Part shown: piece by piece, positions 12,045-20,053 of the stretch | Layout of the letters: the number at the start of each line of letters is the position of its first letter | Position numbering within the stretch: the stretch's first letter is position 1 | NCBI GenBank assembly: GCA_024330965.1 | Contig: JANDJL010000002.1 | Span: 62,001-126,000 of the forward strand | Length of the DNA: 64,000 nt | From: Nitrospira sp. | Lineage (GTDB): Bacteria; Nitrospirota; Nitrospiria; Nitrospirales; Nitrospiraceae | Direction: 5' to 3' | Translations under genes and position numbers: made by a program | The notes under the pieces: generated by a model | Seen by the model: the letters and a program-made list of their open reading frames with translations, nothing else | The model's database searches: none | Told to the model about the DNA's origin: nothing

Positions 12045-12791
12045 TCAGACCTTTTCCAAAAACCGATTTCGTACCCACCCTTCAATGTCATCTCCGCGTC
12101 CCGCCAATTCGACTCCATTCCACCGACCCCGCTTCTCCAGCAAGACGACCATGGTTCCTTGTTTCAAGGGCGATGTGGCCTCCCGGGTTCACCCCGAACG
12201 ACTGCAGCCTCTTTCCATATGCGAGCGCCCCAGAAAATCATTGCGGCCGCCCTTTTCCTCCTGCCCGGTAAAATACAATGGAAGGAGAAAGTTGGAGACC
12301 TTGACTCCGTCGATCTCGTCCGTTTCAGCCTGCACGGCGTCACACATTTCATACCAATGGAAGACCGTCCGTTTGCCGTTGGACGGGTGCGGTCCCTGGA
12401 CCAGAAGATTGACTTCGGAATCCCCTACCATCTCCAGAGCTTCATGCGACAGGGTCACCGTCCACACTTCGCCCAACTGCTTCGCCACCTCGGTAAACAC
12501 GAACCCATAGGGCACTCCCTGATTCGTGAGATCGTGATAGCCGAGCGCATCATCGACATTCACCGAATCCCACAGATACAACACCGCATCGTCACGCATA
12601 TCGGCTCTGTTCTGTGTAGACGGCTTCTTCCCGCTACGCCCTTCCAACCGCAGCTCCACACCGATATGCCGATACGGCTCATAATCTTCACGGATCTGCC
12701 GATCGATCGCTCGAATCGCTTCTTGCACGTCCTCATCTGACACCTTGCCGTTGGTGTGGCCGTTGGTGTGTTTGACGATCGAGACGATCAT
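12045..12791 (-). pseudogene. Peptidase-like protein with C-terminal SH3-like domain, frame-disrupted
   Basis: The first frame gives 200 residues from the ATG at 12791, with the segments VTLSHEALEMVGDSEVN and IDGVKVSNFLLPLYF, and ends at a TGA at 12189-12191. Downstream the same frame encodes an SH3-like stretch (GTMVVLLEKRGRWNGVEL, then GWVRNRFLEKV) stopping at 12045. Between about 12140 and 12240 a different frame reads naturally as ALAYGKRLQSFGVNPGGHIAL. One missing base in a G run near 12235 and one extra base in an A run near 12150 would restore a single 247-248-residue protein. So the gene has two compensating indels, either real decay or sequencing errors. HEALE resembles but is not a full HExxH zinc site. 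Exact family and function are unknown to me. Confidence 0.7.
12747..12770. repeat. 12-bp tandem duplication inside a coding region
   Basis: GCCGTTGGTGTG occurs twice back to back (12747-12758 and 12759-12770). On the minus strand it encodes the in-frame repeat HTNGHTNG near the N-terminus of the disrupted gene at 12045-12791, so it does not shift the frame. Confidence 0.9.
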
Positions 12792-12846
12792 CGTCGTTGT
12801 TTCTCCTCCCTACAGCCCTGCCGGATGGCAGACAACACCATCACCG

Positions 12847-13874
12847 TCACAATTTTCGCACCTTGATCGAGTACTTCCCGATCCCGGATTGGCGGCTGTA
12901 GTGGCGGATCTGCACAAAATAGTCACCTTTCACCAGGTCGGCTGCGATCCGGGCATTCGTATCGAGGCCGGAATCGTCGTCCTCCGCGATCAACGCCGTC
13001 TCACAGTTCGGCCCAAACAACTTCATCACAACATCCGTCGGCCCTAGAGTATCGATCACGTACCGACCATCCGTTGGAGCCGCAAACCGATACAGATCCT
13101 CTTCTCCGGGCTTTCCGATCGATGCCGGCGTGCGCTTTTTGGCGTTGACGATCAGTTCGACGGCGTTCGATGCGGTTCCACCCGTCTTCGGATACATCTT
13201 CGCTCCCGCCACAAACGCCTTGTCCATCGCCGACAAGACCTCGTTCGCCTTGGTGCCGATACCGTTGAGCATCCACGACGCGGGGAAAAAGTACAGCATG
13301 TGGAATCGGGGTCGAACTTGGTCCCATTGATCTGATCCGCACTGTATTTGCGGAGAATGTTGTGGCGCGTCGTCGCCTCGTCCCAGAAATTCGGCGCCTT
13401 CGCGGCCTCGCGAATCACGACCTGCTCGTTCCACTGAATCCCTCCCGCCGGATTCTGGTGCTCATGAGCCAATCCGATCGCGTGACCGAATTCATGAGCC
13501 GCCGTACCGCCGTCCAGAAACCCGAGATTCATCGTCGGCTGATCCAAGGGAATACCCCGGCAATCCGTCCCGACGTAGGACCATGCACCATCACGGCGAT
13601 CGAAGGCGATTCGAATTTCAGCATTCAATGCGTTGTTGCACTCGAATTTCAAATTGGCCGCCTGCGCCCACCAGCCAGCTTGCTCCTTGGCCACCGCCTG
13701 TTCCGTCGGCGTACCGCCCATGAAGCGCACGCGCAGCGTCGAGCCGTTTACCTACGTCTTCCCGATCGGGGATATGGCGCGCCTGATGCCGGTCTTCGTC
13801 GGCTTCGTCATCTGCAGCCGCATCAAATCTTTGGGCAAGACTCTCTCGAAACACACCTTCGGACGTTCAGCCAT
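12847..13874 (-). pseudogene. Secreted-type zinc metalloprotease with PPC domain, disrupted by a stop and a frameshift
   Basis: The reading starts at MAERPKVCFERVLPKDL (ATG 13874, AGGAG eight bases upstream) and meets an in-frame TAG at 13752-13754, in the context GKT-stop-VNGSTLRVRF, where Trp (TGG) would read well. The same frame continues with the zinc site TAAHEFGHAIGLAHEH (HExxHxxGxxH) at about 13460-13500. Near 13300 the frame shifts by one missing base just before the Met-turn (S-x-M-x-Y, here MLYFFPASW). It then runs to 12847 through a C-terminal prepeptidase (PPC) domain ending GKYSIKVRKL. The intact parent would be an astacin/matrixin-like protease with a PPC tail. No signal peptide is evident at the N-terminus. 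Confidence 0.85.
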
Positions 13875-13880
13875 AGTCAT

Positions 13881-14222
13881 TTCTCCTTTCCTCACTGACG
13901 TTGAGGTTTTCGCCAACTGGCGCATCAAGGAGGCGCCAACGCAAGGGACGTGAGCATGCTCATCTCGTGCCCGCAGTTGTATGGGCTCTTGCGAAGGAGA
14001 ACCCAAGCACCGCCGACAGCACAGAAACCGTCATGAATGAGCACATCGATGTTTGTTCCGAAACCAATGTCGGCAAAAGAGACGGCTCGTCGCCTTCGGT
14101 GTTCAAGGAAACGATCGATGTCTCTTCGAAGAAAAGCAAGTCGTCTCTTCCCCAGCCGACGAGAGAGGAGGACAAAAACGGAGGAAACACGGCTGACACC
14201 GTCTTGGTTTATGCTTGAGTGA
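13881..14222. other. Intergenic stretch with no gene I can support
   Basis: About 340 bp lie between the broken protease and mutM. Short open frames occur on both strands (for example plus 14033-14218 and minus 13960-14199), but they lack ribosome-binding sites and recognisable motifs. I see no hairpin with a T tract. Confidence 0.5.
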
Positions 14223-15053
14223 TTACCGAAATCTCTGACAACGTGGACAATAGAAGGAGCTGCGCTCGCCCTTGAGACGACGAATAACTCGGCCGCATCG
14301 GTTGGGGCAATATTGTCCCTCCTTCCCATAGACCAGATGCCGCTGCTTGTATTGCCCTGGCGTTCCATCGGGAGCGAAGAAGTCTCGGACACTGGATCCC
14401 CCGCAAGCGATGGCCTCCTGCAAGACGTTCCTCATCACGTGGTAGAGCCGATCACGTCTCGACGACGCCAGTCTGTTCGCTCGCGCGTTCGGGTGAAGTC
14501 CGGCCCGAAAGAGAATTTCATTCGCGTAGATGTTGCCGATTCCGGCGATCACCTGCTGGTGCATGAGAAGCGCCTTGATTCTCCCACGCCGGGCTCCGAG
14601 CCGTTGCGCGAACTCTTGCGGGGTCGCCAAGAGGGGATCGCAGCCGAATCGACGCTCAAGATACCGATCAAGCCCGCCCTGATCGAAGAAAGAAAGGCGG
14701 CCGAACCGCCTGGGATTCCAATACCGAAGCTCGGTTTCTTTCCCTCCAACAAAGATCATGCGCAAATGCACGTGCTGAGGGTGTTTGATCTTCACCGATG
14801 GGAAAAGCAGCAGCCCTGTCATCCCCAACTCGGCAACGACATAGCGAATCTCATCGGCTTTTTGAAAGGCCATCGCAATGCTTTTCCCGTATCGAACGAC
14901 GGAAGACAACCGTGAGTTCACGTACCACGCCCAGGTGGGATACCCTTCCCGCACGATATCGGCCCGGCCGATCCACAGATCGGTGACTATGGAATCGAGC
15001 AGGCTGTCTCGGAGTTGCTGGATAACGACTTCGGCTTCCGGCAGTTCCGGCAT
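14223..15053 (-). CDS. mutM: Formamidopyrimidine-DNA glycosylase (Fpg/MutM)
   Basis: The start at 15053 gives the family's required N-terminus MPELPE, whose exposed Pro is the catalytic nucleophile, with the catalytic Glu next to it. The beta-hairpin Lys falls in RYGKSIAM. The helix-two-turn-helix region includes IAGIGNIYANEILF. A C-terminal zinc finger follows: CPNRC then YCPRC. The enzyme removes 8-oxoguanine and other oxidised purines and nicks the abasic site. The finger spacing is C-x3-C-x15-C-x2-C instead of the usual C-x2-C-x16-C-x2-C, so the second Cys has moved one place while total length is kept. Length of 276 residues is normal. The longer frame from 15086 is rejected because of the Pro rule. 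Confidence 0.95.
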   Translation of the reverse strand: MPELPEAEVVIQQLRDSLLDSIVTDLWIGRADIVREGYPTWAWYVNSRLSSVVRYGKSIAMAFQKADEIRYVVAELGMTGLLLFPSVKIKHPQHVHLRMIFVGGKETELRYWNPRRFGRLSFFDQGGLDRYLERRFGCDPLLATPQEFAQRLGARRGRIKALLMHQQVIAGIGNIYANEILFRAGLHPNARANRLASSRRDRLYHVMRNVLQEAIACGGSSVRDFFAPDGTPGQYKQRHLVYGKEGQYCPNRCGRVIRRLKGERSSFYCPRCQRFR

Positions 15054-15126
15054 GGTACGGTCACGAAGGAAACGAGCGGCTGACAACGACGCCGTTCATA
15101 CAGTCATGTACCAGCCCGTCACCGGA

Positions 15127-15555
15127 CTAGTCGGCTGGGAAAAGGCCGCCGGCCCGGCGGATCTTCTTTACCGATTGGATGGTTTCTTCCAACCGGGGAA
15201 GCGGCACGGCGCCGGGACGCCGGGCCTTGACGAGTCGCAAAACACTGTCATAGTCCCAGCCCTCGGTGCAACAGAGGTACGCCATGATGACAGACACCGA
15301 TCGGCTCATGCCGGCCCGGCAACAGACCATGACCCGGTTGTCGGCGATATGCCGCTCGATCCAAGCGACGGCGTCCGCCAACAGTCGCGCCTCGACCCGG
15401 CTAAACTCTTTGATTGGAATTTTCCCGGTTGACAACCAGGCAGGCAGGTCAACGTCGTCTTCTTCAGCCACCAAGAGCAGGGCCCCGATCTGTGCGGGCG
15501 GCGACGCCGCCTCATAGATATTCCCGACAAACAACCGCTCCGTGATTTGATACAT
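15127..15555 (-). CDS. Dual-specificity protein phosphatase family protein
   Basis: The product of about 142 residues starts MYQITERLFVGN (ATG 15555; an in-frame ATG at 15591 would add 12 residues). This N-terminus and the core VMVCCRAGMSRSVSVIMAYL match the dual-specificity phosphatase fold. The active-site loop C-x2-G-x-S-R-S keeps the nucleophilic Cys and the Arg. The residue before the Cys, His in most members, is Cys here. A general-acid Asp is likely in the EEDDVDLPAW segment. It would remove phosphate from Ser/Thr/Tyr or another phosphorylated substrate. The substrate is unknown. It follows mutM by 73 nt upstream in the same direction; no functional link is evident. Confidence 0.82.
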   Translation of the reverse strand: MYQITERLFVGNIYEAASPPAQIGALLLVAEEDDVDLPAWLSTGKIPIKEFSRVEARLLADAVAWIERHIADNRVMVCCRAGMSRSVSVIMAYLCCTEGWDYDSVLRLVKARRPGAVPLPRLEETIQSVKKIRRAGGLFPAD

Positions 15556-15689
15556 TGGGATTCCGTACAACGGAGAAGTCGGAGCCGTCAAGACTTACCG
15601 CTCCGGCGCAGTTGCGGTTTCATCGAAACACCGGCTATACTTCACTTGGCACTTATGTATGTAATGTAAACACTCGATTTTCTTCTGTC

Positions 15690-16049
15690 ATGGTGACACT
15701 GACTCAGCAGGAAGTAGAACGGCGTCTCAACACCGTCCGGTGCGCCGTCTGCAAACAATCCCGTTTTGCCATCGACGAACGATTCATGGGATCCGACGGC
15801 GACTGGCGAGGCATCTGCAAGACATGCTACTACACCTTTCCGGTTTATACCGATATGGAATTCTACCTGCGGACGCAGCCGGATGTGCCACTCCGCTTAA
15901 AGGAGATTTCCTGCACAGCCTGTAATCATCGGGGGGTCACCCTGGATTTCCGGGCGACGTTGTCTGTGCGAGAGGCCTATTATTTCGTAACGTGCCTCGG
16001 ATGCCGTCGCCAATTCCCGGAGCAATCTTCCCTGGAAGCGTACGAATAG
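15690..16049 (+). CDS. Small protein with four CxxC zinc-ribbon motifs
   Basis: From the ATG at 15690 (MVTLTQQEVERRL) the product is 119 residues. It contains four CxxC knuckles, RCAVCKQ, ICKTCYY, SCTACNH and TCLGCRR, arranged as two successive pairs about 30-45 residues apart. This predicts two zinc-ribbon domains. No signal peptide or membrane segment is seen, so it is probably cytoplasmic. The longer open frame from 15555 is antisense to the phosphatase gene and is not used. No strong ribosome-binding site is visible. I do not recognise a named family, and function could be nucleic-acid or protein binding. Confidence 0.72.
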   Translation: MVTLTQQEVERRLNTVRCAVCKQSRFAIDERFMGSDGDWRGICKTCYYTFPVYTDMEFYLRTQPDVPLRLKEISCTACNHRGVTLDFRATLSVREAYYFVTCLGCRRQFPEQSSLEAYE

Positions 16050-16081
16050 GCGTTGTCACAGCCGAGGCATCGAATCCACAC

Positions 16082-16267
16082 ATGAATGATAATAAGCTGA
16101 AACAACCAGCAGAACCGCAACCCGAAATCCCTGCCAAGACGAGGAGAGAACTCCCACTTGTTTCCGTCCCAAACGACGACGATACGATCGCTCAAGAAAT
16201 GGCCGAGCTGTTCGAAGAGGATAAAGTTTCCCATCAACACGGCAGCTCCGAGCCCGAAGCGGACTGA
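16082..16267 (+). CDS. Possible small acidic protein, unknown function
   Basis: A 61-residue frame starts at MNDNKLKQPAEPQPEIP, 32 nt after the zinc-ribbon gene and on the same strand. It is hydrophilic and acidic towards the end (DDDTIAQEMAELFEEDK), with no Cys and no membrane segment. There is no clear ribosome-binding site, so translation could be coupled to the gene before it or the frame may be fortuitous. An overlapping minus-strand frame (15980-16309) looks less protein-like. Confidence 0.35.
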   Translation: MNDNKLKQPAEPQPEIPAKTRRELPLVSVPNDDDTIAQEMAELFEEDKVSHQHGSSEPEAD

Positions 16268-16322
16268 CTGGTCGCCATCCGTCAATCGCCGCCCGCCCCT
16301 CTCCCCCACATCCCGCCGCGAA

Positions 16323-17066
16323 TCATCGACTTGACGAGCCTGGCTCTCCGGTCTCTTCAGTTCGCTTGTAGATTGTCGAGAGGCCAGCCCATCCGGTCAG
16401 ACGATATCGTTTATCCACCAAGAGCCGATGCGTTGCGCTGGCCAGCACCGCTTCGATGCCCCTCGCGGACTCCCAATTCTCCACACAAATCACACGAGGC
16501 GTGTACCGGTCAAAATCCAGCCCCTTGATGACTTCGTGATCCGCCCCTTCAACGTCGACGCTCAACAACGCAAAGTCTCGTGGAGCCTGATACTTGTCCA
16601 GAAGATTGGTAAGCGTCGTTGTATGGAGGCGCCCAATCGGCCGGTAGCCGTGGGGGCTGGAAACGGATGAAAGAGTGATCGTGGTGTTGGTGGAAAATTC
16701 ACCAGGGCTGTAGATCGACACCTCTTGCTCTTGATCACTCACCGCGGCGACAACCGCCTTATCTCTCCTTCGCCTGAGCCGGCAGGCCAACACTTTCACC
16801 TCTTCCACATCAATTAGCAGCCCTCGCCAGCCTTTTCGGTACAGACCATAGGTATTGGAGCCCCGCCGCGGATGATGGCATCCGACATCAACGTAAAACC
16901 CCTTTGCCTTTGGTTCAGGCAGGGCGAGCTTGATGAGGAGATCCTCGCCATATTGAGAATACGATGCCTGAGGTTTAGCCGGAGAGAGAAATGCACGATA
17001 GGCAGCTCGTACGTAAAGACCGGTCCTCACAAACGATCCCCCTTTTGACAGGACTAACCGGCGCAA
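16323..17066 (-). CDS. FkbM family SAM-dependent methyltransferase
   Basis: The 247-residue protein has the FkbM pattern: SQYGEDLLIK, then the SAM-binding motif GFYVDVGCHHPRRGSNTYGL, an acidic motif WRGLLIDVEEV, and a late FALLSVDVEGADHEVIKGLD followed by RVICVENW. Such enzymes O-methylate sugars or other small molecules. The only usable start I see is a TTG at 17066; upstream the frame is open into the end of the neighbouring gene but has no ATG or GTG. No glycosyltransferase cluster surrounds it, so the acceptor cannot be guessed. Confidence 0.85.
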   Translation of the reverse strand: MRRLVLSKGGSFVRTGLYVRAAYRAFLSPAKPQASYSQYGEDLLIKLALPEPKAKGFYVDVGCHHPRRGSNTYGLYRKGWRGLLIDVEEVKVLACRLRRRRDKAVVAAVSDQEQEVSIYSPGEFSTNTTITLSSVSSPHGYRPIGRLHTTTLTNLLDKYQAPRDFALLSVDVEGADHEVIKGLDFDRYTPRVICVENWESARGIEAVLASATHRLLVDKRYRLTGWAGLSTIYKRTEETGEPGSSSR

Positions 17067-17128
17067 TACCCGCCGATCAAGAGCCTTGAGGCCGCCGACG
17101 AGGTTACAACGCCGGTCGCGGATTTGGT

Positions 17129-18310
17129 TTATCCTTCTCGAATAATCCCGACTGCCGTGTCGGAATCGATTCGCCCCAAGGATGAGATCTTGCCCCGCCG
17201 CTCCTTATGAGCGATCTTTTCAATTTGCACAATAGTCCCGCGGCGCCATCCATCGAAGGCGGCGTTTTGCGACGACGCCAGGCGATCCAATCGTCCGATC
17301 TCGATTCGCCCCAACTCGTTGCACAGCCAGGCCCGTTTTTCTCCCTTCATCACCCGCAGCTCGCTCACGACCCGATAGACGCTCGATTGCCGCGCCACAA
17401 TGGTTTTCCCATCTTTACGCAGCAAGAGATACGAAAATTTGAGCGCATCTTTGATGAAGCCGACCACCCTGTCGATCTCCTGCACAAAGACGGGAGGATC
17501 CCACGCCCGCTCTTCGTGACACCAGTCGTCGGGGTGATCCAGAGCGGGACAATTCCGATCATGCAGGCAGGGACTGTAGACCGTGCAAGCACCGGCCTCA
17601 AGGAGCCGGTCTCGGACTTGATGGAGCAATCTGGATGTTTCTCGTAAGGCCGGCTCGACGACCATCAACGTGCCATGCGGAGCGAGACGGCTCAAAAGGG
17701 TTGAAAGCAATTCCGCTTTCGCCGTGATCGGATCCCTTGATCCGGCGCCGATTTCGTTCAGACTGTTCGCCACGATGATGAGATCGAACGGCATATCCGA
17801 CGAGATCTTTTCGTGCCAGCCCCGCCGTTCGAGATTTTCGTTGTGCGTGGCGAGACCGACTTTCATGCCCGCTTCTATCCGGCAATAGTGCGACCAGATT
17901 TGACGAGCGTGATGTAACGCCGCCGCGGATTGATCGACCGCAGTGACCGACAGCTCCCCACCGAAACCGTGACACCGCCACCAATCCAATACGCCTAGCG
18001 ATCCCGTGCCAGGGCCCGATCCAACATCCAAGACCCGCATCGATTCCATGGCTTCCGTTCTCGGCATTTCATCAAGAAGGATTTGGATCTTTGCGAGATT
18101 GACCGGCAGGAAGTAGCGGAGATACGCGGCAAGAAATTTCGGATGCCTGAAATAGTCCTTGCCCACCTTCTCCCGTTGGTTTGTAAAGTGTCGCGACAAC
18201 TCTTTCACCGCCTCATGGATTTGCGTCAATGGGATGCCGGCTTCGCCATAAACATGCTCGATCGCTTCCAACAAAGACCGAGAGACCGTGGCGACGTTGA
18301 GGCGAGACAT
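17129..18310 (-). CDS. Rsm22-like ribosomal small-subunit methyltransferase family protein
   Basis: The 393-residue product has a SAM-binding core: MRVLDVGSGPGTGSLGVLDWW near residues 90-110, AVDQSAAALHHA, and DLIIVANSLNEIG. After it comes a Cys-rich segment (ACTVYSPCLHDRNCP with a later DDWCHEE), which in the Rsm22 family holds a metal cluster. Rsm22 proteins are associated with the small ribosomal subunit and are thought to act in its assembly. Start at 18310 is ATG. It is divergent from the small gene at 18349, with only 38 nt between the starts, so the promoters must overlap or be shared. Family call is good; rRNA target is unknown. Confidence 0.8.
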   Translation of the reverse strand: MSRLNVATVSRSLLEAIEHVYGEAGIPLTQIHEAVKELSRHFTNQREKVGKDYFRHPKFLAAYLRYFLPVNLAKIQILLDEMPRTEAMESMRVLDVGSGPGTGSLGVLDWWRCHGFGGELSVTAVDQSAAALHHARQIWSHYCRIEAGMKVGLATHNENLERRGWHEKISSDMPFDLIIVANSLNEIGAGSRDPITAKAELLSTLLSRLAPHGTLMVVEPALRETSRLLHQVRDRLLEAGACTVYSPCLHDRNCPALDHPDDWCHEERAWDPPVFVQEIDRVVGFIKDALKFSYLLLRKDGKTIVARQSSVYRVVSELRVMKGEKRAWLCNELGRIEIGRLDRLASSQNAAFDGWRRGTIVQIEKIAHKERRGKISSLGRIDSDTAVGIIREG

Positions 18311-18348
18311 AAAGCTAGTGTATGCTCACCTTATGAAGGAGGACAACC

Positions 18349-18597
18349 ATGACCAATGAAATTTTAAAGGCTTACAAAGACGTCGAAGCGGCGGTGGAAC
18401 GATATACCAGGTTGCTGCACGACCACGTGACAATGCTCCAAAATATCGAGCCGCCCGGGTCGGAGAAAGTCGTCCGCCTGACCGCCGGTTCAAAAGCGAT
18501 GACCGACAGCGCGGCGATTTATCTCTCCTATGCCAAGTACGTCGCCCATGGGATGCCGACCAGCGAGGAGATGGTTGAGGATGAAATACAGGGGTAA
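18349..18597 (+). CDS. Small helical protein, unknown function
   Basis: An 82-residue protein starts at the ATG at 18349, with a strong AAGGAGG ribosome-binding site. The sequence (MTNEILKAYKDVEAAVERYT and on) is mostly helical, with no Cys and no membrane segment. A strong hairpin terminator follows 36 nt after the stop, so this is a complete one-gene transcription unit. I do not recognise the family. The good ribosome-binding site and terminator are the main reasons to call it real. Confidence 0.7.
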   Translation: MTNEILKAYKDVEAAVERYTRLLHDHVTMLQNIEPPGSEKVVRLTAGSKAMTDSAAIYLSYAKYVAHGMPTSEEMVEDEIQG

Positions 18598-18632
18598 CGG
18601 CACGGAGTGAGAAGAAGACCGGGAACGAAACA

Positions 18633-18669
18633 GGGCCTGTCCGATCAATCGGACAGGCCCTTGTCTTTT
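18633..18669 (+). terminator. Rho-independent terminator
   Basis: A near-perfect 12-13 bp inverted repeat, GGGCCTGTCCGAT and ATCGGACAGGCCC (18633-18645 and 18648-18660), is followed by TTGTCTTTT. It ends the small gene at 18349-18597. The minus-strand operon ends at 18679, only 19 bp away, so the same hairpin may also stop transcripts from that side, though the T tract there is weaker. Confidence 0.9.
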
Positions 18670-18678
18670 GGCAACGAA

Positions 18679-20013
18679 TCAGATGCTCCGCATAAAGTGA
18701 GCCACTTCATCGGGACTCACAGCCCCTCCCATTATTTGAGACATCGCCACGTTCGTGGATTTTTTGCCGGTCAAGCCGGACTCCACCTCATCAACAATCA
18801 ACTCCACCGGCATCGACTGCCCTCCATACACCCGAGGCCCGCCGATGATCTTTGCTTTGGAGTAGCCATAGATGGCGGTCGCAACCTCCTTGGCCAGCCA
18901 GCCGACGTAGTTGAATTCCGGCACCACGATCAATTTCACGTTGCCGCACAATTCCCGCAGTTCCTTAGTGGGGAACGGGCGAAGCGAGCGGATCTTGATC
19001 AAACCGACATTCAGTCCCTTTTCTTTGCAGAGGCGCACCGCTTCTCGAGACTGAGCCGCCGCGCTTCCTGACGCGATAATGACAGCGTCGGCGTTCTCTA
19101 CATTTTCAGCCGACAGCAGCCCTCCCATGTATCGATTGATATACTTCCTGGACCGTTCCACGGCGGCCCACACTTCTTGCTGCCACACGGCGTGAATGTT
19201 GTACGCCATAAAGTTAGATTTCTGAACGGGGGCGTCTCGTGACAAGCGGGCAGGAGGATTTTCGGCATCCAAGACCGGCACGGCCCCTCTCCATGGATCA
19301 CGCGGAGGAAGTTTGATTCCACGATCCTGCATCCGCACGTAGCCGCGAGCATGGGTCACGAAAAATCCGTCGCAGCAGACGCCCACCGGTAAGGTTACGT
19401 CGTTCTTTTCGCTGATCACAAACCCGGCCATGATGAAATCAAACATATCTTGCTGGTTTTCCGCGTGAAACACGATCATGCCACAATTCAAGAGATAGGC
19501 GACCTCGATATTGTCTGGTTGGATGGCCAACGGTGCATTGACAACTCGACAGGTAAACATCGCTACGGCAGGCAACCGATGACCTGGCCACGAGGCAATG
19601 CCCTCCAAACCCCGTAACGTTCCGGGTCCCGCCGTGGCTGTAAAACAGCGCACACCGGCTCTCGACCCTCCGGCGATAGCGGCCATGACGCCGACTTCTT
19701 CTTCGCCGCGGTAATATTCTTTCACGTAGCCTTCTCCGTACAGCACGCCGACGAGCTGCATGGTCTCCGACTGAGGCGTAATGGGATAGGCAATGGCCAG
19801 ATCCACATTCGAGCGGCGGATCGCCTCTTTGGCAGCCTCGCTACCGGTGATAAATTCTCTCGTCCTCGGCGCCTCAAAGAACATATACTCGGGCGTAACG
19901 ACTCTCTGTCTCTTCGCCTCCGCATGGGGATCCTTCTTCCCATCCACCTTCGGAGCCGCAACGCTGGTAATCGGATCACCTTGGGGATTCGTTTTGATTT
20001 CCGTCTCGCTCAT
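18679..20013 (-). CDS. forA: 2-oxoacid:ferredoxin oxidoreductase, alpha subunit
   Basis: The 444-residue protein has the pyrimidine-binding TPP-enzyme fold of alpha subunits: ITGSEAAKEAIRRSNVDLAIAYPITPQSET near residues 55-85, GEEEVGVMAAIAGGSRAGVR and FTATAGPGTLRGLEGI. A transketolase C-terminal-like part follows (ADAVIIASGSAAAQSREAV). With the other four subunits it carboxylates acetyl-CoA to pyruvate or succinyl-CoA to 2-oxoglutarate, using ferredoxin. It is the last gene of the operon, 40 nt after the epsilon gene. The N-terminal 45 residues are charged and probably unstructured. Which oxoacid is used cannot be decided from sequence alone. Confidence 0.9.
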   Translation of the reverse strand: MSETEIKTNPQGDPITSVAAPKVDGKKDPHAEAKRQRVVTPEYMFFEAPRTREFITGSEAAKEAIRRSNVDLAIAYPITPQSETMQLVGVLYGEGYVKEYYRGEEEVGVMAAIAGGSRAGVRCFTATAGPGTLRGLEGIASWPGHRLPAVAMFTCRVVNAPLAIQPDNIEVAYLLNCGMIVFHAENQQDMFDFIMAGFVISEKNDVTLPVGVCCDGFFVTHARGYVRMQDRGIKLPPRDPWRGAVPVLDAENPPARLSRDAPVQKSNFMAYNIHAVWQQEVWAAVERSRKYINRYMGGLLSAENVENADAVIIASGSAAAQSREAVRLCKEKGLNVGLIKIRSLRPFPTKELRELCGNVKLIVVPEFNYVGWLAKEVATAIYGYSKAKIIGGPRVYGGQSMPVELIVDEVESGLTGKKSTNVAMSQIMGGAVSPDEVAHFMRSI

Positions 20014-20053
20014 AGTTGCACCTCTTGGCTGGTTCGAGCGTTGCCGCCCGGCC

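Noticed and set aside
12189..12191. In-frame TGA read as selenocysteine
   Set aside because: No selenocysteine insertion element or selenoprotein family fits. The alternative frame across this part reads much more naturally, so indels are the better explanation.
13752..13754. In-frame TAG read as pyrrolysine or a recoded codon
   Set aside because: The context expects Trp, a one-base change from TGG, and the same gene also has a frameshift; TAG is used as an ordinary stop in fabF.
14033..14218. Small plus-strand gene between the broken protease and mutM
   Set aside because: The frame is polar and low in complexity, without a ribosome-binding site or relatives I can recognise.
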